Positions 60,140 through 64,000 of a stretch of DNA of 64,000 nt are shown piece by piece; the first letter of the stretch is position 1, and every line of letters begins with the position of its first letter. The notes beneath the pieces are model-generated. The model was not told where the DNA came from and made no database searches. It was given only the letters and a program-made list of their open reading frames with translations. This DNA is from Siphonodentalium dalli (taxonomy: Eukaryota; Mollusca; Scaphopoda; Gadilida; Siphonodentaliidae), in NCBI GenBank assembly GCA_032622095.1, contig CP136066.1, forward strand, positions 91,223,319-91,287,318. The letters run 5' to 3'. The position numbers and the translations under genes were made by a program.

Positions 60140-62495
60140 TTTTAGCTCAACTTACTTTTGTAAGTTTGAGCTATTGCCATGGCTTGGCGTCCGTCGTCCG
60201 TGTGTGCGTGTGTCCGTCAACAATTTCCTTTGGCGCGGGCTACAGGTCGTACCTTTGGTCTGATCTTTATGAAATTTTGCATGAATGTTGACATTGATAT
60301 GTAGATGGGAACGAGTCATTTTGGGGTCATTCGGCCAAAAAACATGGCCGCTGGTGGCCATCTTGGATTTCAAAATTCAATCCATTGGCGCGGGCTACAG
60401 GTCGTACTGTTCGTTTGATCATCATGAAATTTGTCATGGATGTTAATATTGACATGTAGATGGGAACGAGTCATTTTGGGGTCGTTTGGCCAAAAAACAT
60501 GGCCGTCAGCAGCCATCTTGGATTTTACTCTTTGCATGACTAAATCATTTGGCGCAGGCTACAGGTCGGTAGTTTTGATCGGAACTTCATGAAATTTGTC
60601 ATGGATGTTAACAATGACATGTAGATGGTAACGATTGATTTTGGGGTTGTTCGGCCAAAAAACATGGCCGCCGGCAGCCATCTTGGATTTTACTCTTTGC
60701 ATGAATAAATCCTTTGGCGCGGGCTACAGGTTGTACCTTTGGTCTGATCTTTATGAAATTTGTCATGAATGTTGACATTGACATGTAGATGGGAACGAGT
60801 CATTTTGGGGTCATTCGGCCAAAAAACATGGCCGCTGGTGGCCATTTTGGATTTCAAAATTCAATCCATTGGCGCGGGCTACAGGTCGTGCTCTTCGTCT
60901 GATCATCATGAAATTTGTCATGGATGTTAATATTGACATGTAGATGGGAACGAGTGATTTTGGGGTCATTCAGCCAAAAAACATGGCCGCCAGCAGCCAT
61001 CTTGGATTTTACTCTTTACATGACTAAATTCTTTGGCGCAGGCTACATGTTGTAGCTTTGGTCAGAACTTCATGAAATTTGTCATGAATGTTAACAATGA
61101 CATTTAGATGGGAACGAGTGATTTTGGGGTCGTTCGGCCAAAAAACATGGCCGCCAGCAGCCATCTTGGATTTTACTCTTTGCATGACTAAATCCTTTGG
61201 CGCGGGTTACAGGTCGTACCTTTGGTCTGACCTTTATGAAATTTGTCATGAATATTGATATTGACATGTATATGGGAACGAGTCATTTTGGGGTCATACG
61301 GCCAAAAAACATGGCCGCTGGCAGCCATCTTGGATTTTACTCTTTGCATGACTAAATCCTTTGGCACAGGCTACAGGTCGTAGTTTTGATCAGAACTTCA
61401 TGAAATTTGTCATGGATGTTAACAATGACGTGTAGATGGGAACGAGTGATTTTGGGGTTGTTCGGCCAAAAAACATGGCCGCCAGCAGCCATCGTGTATT
61501 TTACTCTTTGCATGACTAAATCCTTTGGCGCGGGCTACAGGTACGTCGTACCTATGGTCTGATCTTTATGAATTTTGTCATGAATGTTGACATTGACATG
61601 TAGATGGAACGAGTCATTTTGGGGTCATTCGGCCAAAAAACATGGCCGCTGGTGGCCATTTTGGATTTCAAAATTCAATCCATTGGCTCGGGCTACAGGT
61701 CGTGCTGTTCGTCATGAATGTTAACAATGACATGCAGATGGGAACGAGTGATTTTGGGGTTGTTCGGCCAAAAAACATGGCCGCCAGCAGCCATCATGTA
61801 TTTTACTCTTTGCATGACTAAATCCTTTGGCGCGGGCTACAGGTACGTCGTACCTATGGTCTGATCTTTATGAATTTTGTCATGGATGTTAATATTGACA
61901 TGTAGATGGGAACGAGTGATTTTGGGGTCGTTCGGCCAAAAAACATGGCCGCCAGCAGCTATCTTTGATTTTACTCTTTACATGACTAAATCCTTTGGCG
62001 CGGGCTGCAGGTCGTAGCTTTAGTTGGATCTTCACGAAATTTGTCATGGATGTTAACAATGACATGTAGATGGGAACAAGTCCTTTTGAGGTTATTCAGC
62101 CAAAAAACATGGCCGCTGGAGGCCATCTTGGATTTAAAAATTAAATCCATTGGTGCGGGCTACAGGTCGTACTATTCGACTGATAATCATGAAATTTGTC
62201 ATGGATGTTAATATTGAAATGTAGATGGGAACGAGTCATTTTGTGGTCGTTCGGCCAAAAAACATGGCCGCCAGCAGCCATCTTGGATTTGACTCTTTAC
62301 ATGACTAAATCCTTTGGCTCGGGCTGCAGTTCGTAGCTTTAGTCGGATCTTCATGAAATTTGTCATGGATATTAACAATGACATGTAGATGGGAACGAGT
62401 CATTTTGAGGTCATTCAGCCAAAAAACATGGCCACCAGCAGCCATCTTGGATTTTACTCTTTGCATGACTAAATCCTTTGGCACAGCTACATGTA
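60140..62495 (+). repeat. ~160-bp minisatellite, array 2, ~14 units
   Basis: It begins TTAGCTCAACTTACTTTTG, CGTCCGTCGTCCGTG and GTCAACAATTTCC, then about 14 units of the same kind as array 1. Units come in variants (CAGCAGCCATCTTGG versus TGGTGGCCATTTTGG) that partly alternate. An end segment (CATTTCAATTAGCACCTTTC and GTTGAGCTACAGTGTCATTG) also occurs at 58398-58490, after array 1. Confidence 0.9.
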
Positions 62496-62499
62496 GGTT

Positions 62500-63500
62500 A
62501 GACATTTCAATTAGCACCTTTCCTATTCATCCATTTACTGTCAACCATTAAATTATTCCCTTACCTAAGTTGAGCTACAGTGTCATTGACACTTTCATTT
62601 TATAAATATTTGTATATCTACAAAAAAAAGTTGTTTTTTATTTTTTCAACCCACTTTTTTTTTTACATAATTACAACGTATTTCTCATAGTGTGAGGGTG
62701 AACAGGTGTTGTTATAGTACTATAACATACATTTGTTATAGATGAGAATGATTTTCCCCTTCAAATTGATAATTTGAAATTGAGATATTTTGAAAATTCT
62801 AGAATGGGGTGCATCCTTGAGATGAGTGAAGTATCCAATGATGTTACTCGCATTCTCCGTTCTATAGAGTTGTTCATCTTCGTTCGTCAGGAAATCGCGA
62901 CCTGATTTCCATTCTGTCCTAAGTGCATTTTTTGTGTTTCCGAGTAAATCGATTTTTAAATTTCAAAGTTCTGGCAATTGGTTGTTATTAGACTTATGGT
63001 GGATATCCTGGTATCTGCCGAGAAATCAGTATTCATTCTGCCAATAACCATCAACTTCGATAAGGAGATGCTCTTTCTTATATGATATTTCGACCAGTTT
63101 CGGGAGGTGGGTGCGATTTTTTGCATTTAGCACAATATGGACTCAGTCTTAGTAGAATATTTTTCGTGGGACACTATGGAAACGGAATTTTTTTCAGGAC
63201 CGGTCTGTTCCAAGTGGTGATTATAAAAGAGATAATACGCACTTGGGACAACATGAAGAAATAATTAGTCTCAATTTACCGTATAACATGATATAATTAG
63301 ATATTACAATGTGAGCAGAGTGTGATATGTGCGCTCTTTGGAACAGTTAGCCAGCACATCGACATAGCAACAAGCATTTTGAATTGGTGTTTTATGGAAA
63401 GTACGCGACTCTTGATGATATATTGCATACGTAATGTTGATATGGCTTCATGGAATGTACTCTTCGTTAATGTTACATTGCGAATTTGACGCGTATATAT
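62500..63500. other. No gene or repeat family recognised
   Basis: AT-rich, with A and T runs at 62620-62665. A short copy of the post-array segment ends near 62600. Confidence 0.5.
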
Positions 63501-64000
63501 TAGTCCAGGAGATATTGGTCGACATATGCACCCCCAGGACTCAACTTCACCCCACTAATTTTCTTTCTTAATGTCTCCTCTAATTTGTTTCGGTTGTTAA
63601 CAAGAAAAAAAGTGGCCGCAGAGACTCCAGACAAGATGGCGTCCATCGTGGCGGCCATTTTGTTTATATGCATCAGGTCTCTTTGATCGCCGTTATAGTA
63701 AAGATGATATAAAAAGCGGTCTTGTTTTCCGCTCGGTTCGTTATGCTAATATACAACCCTCACAAATTAGCCAAAAGTCCGACACCAGAATCCAATATGG
63801 CGGCCAAGATGGCCGCCGAAATGTGAATATATGCTATTTTTCTTACATTTTACCACCTTTCGTTTGTCTCTATTGGGCAAATATTGTCATCTTGGCGTGA
63901 ATTTATACATTTATCGTATAGAAGAGTCATTGACGAACACAATGGGATCATACTATATATTCATAGCGGGATATTTTTGTCCAATAACACGTTTCCCAAA
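63501..64000 (+). mobile_element. Foldback family 2, third copy, cut by the window edge
   Basis: It starts TAGTCCAGGAGATATTGG and follows the left arm at 19087 in order: CTCAACTTCACCCCAC, AAGTGGCCGCAGAGACTCC, CAAGATGGCGTCCAT, ATGGCGGCCAAGATGGCC. The rest lies outside the window. It lacks the long C run of the first copy. Confidence 0.88.

Noticed and set aside
57054-62495. CRISPR array
   Set aside because: Units are ~160 bp, similar throughout with no unique spacers, in an animal-type genome.

Overview
The window looks like nuclear DNA of an animal, most probably a lophotrochozoan and plausibly a mollusc. It is AT-rich and gene-poor. It is filled with spliced-gene introns, a degenerate LINE, Helitron-like ends, hairpin MITEs and microsatellites. 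It also carries the dispersed 'TTTTAGCTCACCTGAGACGAAGTC ... CGTCCGTCCGTC' type of repeat that is familiar from bivalve and other molluscan genomes. No prokaryotic operon, CRISPR array, viral genome or rRNA was seen. The species assignment is inference.

Layout. 1-3.4 kb: dispersed and tandem repeats. 3.43-10.02 kb: a nested transposon stack. A 1.5-kb terminal-inverted-repeat element with a TTTAT target duplication was split inside its left repeat by a 5.1-kb foldback element with a CAA duplication, and it holds a smaller MITE. 10.0-11.4 kb: a tRNA-like SINE head and another repeat. 11.5-15.0 kb: a decayed non-LTR retrotransposon on the minus strand (endonuclease, reverse transcriptase, CCHC knuckle). 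15.1-27.0 kb: an inverted-repeat complex built of about 130-bp and CTCCGAAG-rich tandem units, with a second 5.1-kb foldback element (19087-24153, TTT duplications) inside it. 27.885-33.529 kb: six Helitron-like elements joined head to tail. 34.4-50.3 kb: one host gene in at least three exons. 50.5-64 kb: MITEs, a 58-bp TIR element and long arrays of a roughly 160-bp minisatellite. The window closes inside a third copy of the second foldback family.

The only credible host gene is on the plus strand: exons 34437-34738, 46038-46196 and 49024-50254. Splice sites and phases agree and give a 563-residue protein with two AT-hook-like motifs, one C2H2 finger and a cysteine cluster resembling a ZAD-type treble clef. 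Its middle exon lies in a 421-bp tandem duplication, so a truncated second copy of that exon sits upstream.

The most unusual features are the Helitron array, whose outer ends are A and T but whose inner junctions are CTAG joined directly to the next 5' end; the pair of foldback elements of nearly the same size with TAGT...ACTA ends and 3-bp duplications; and the recurrence of an ATGGCGGCC-type motif, close to the YY1 consensus, in three otherwise unrelated repeat families. Everything here was read by eye; no alignments or database searches were run.
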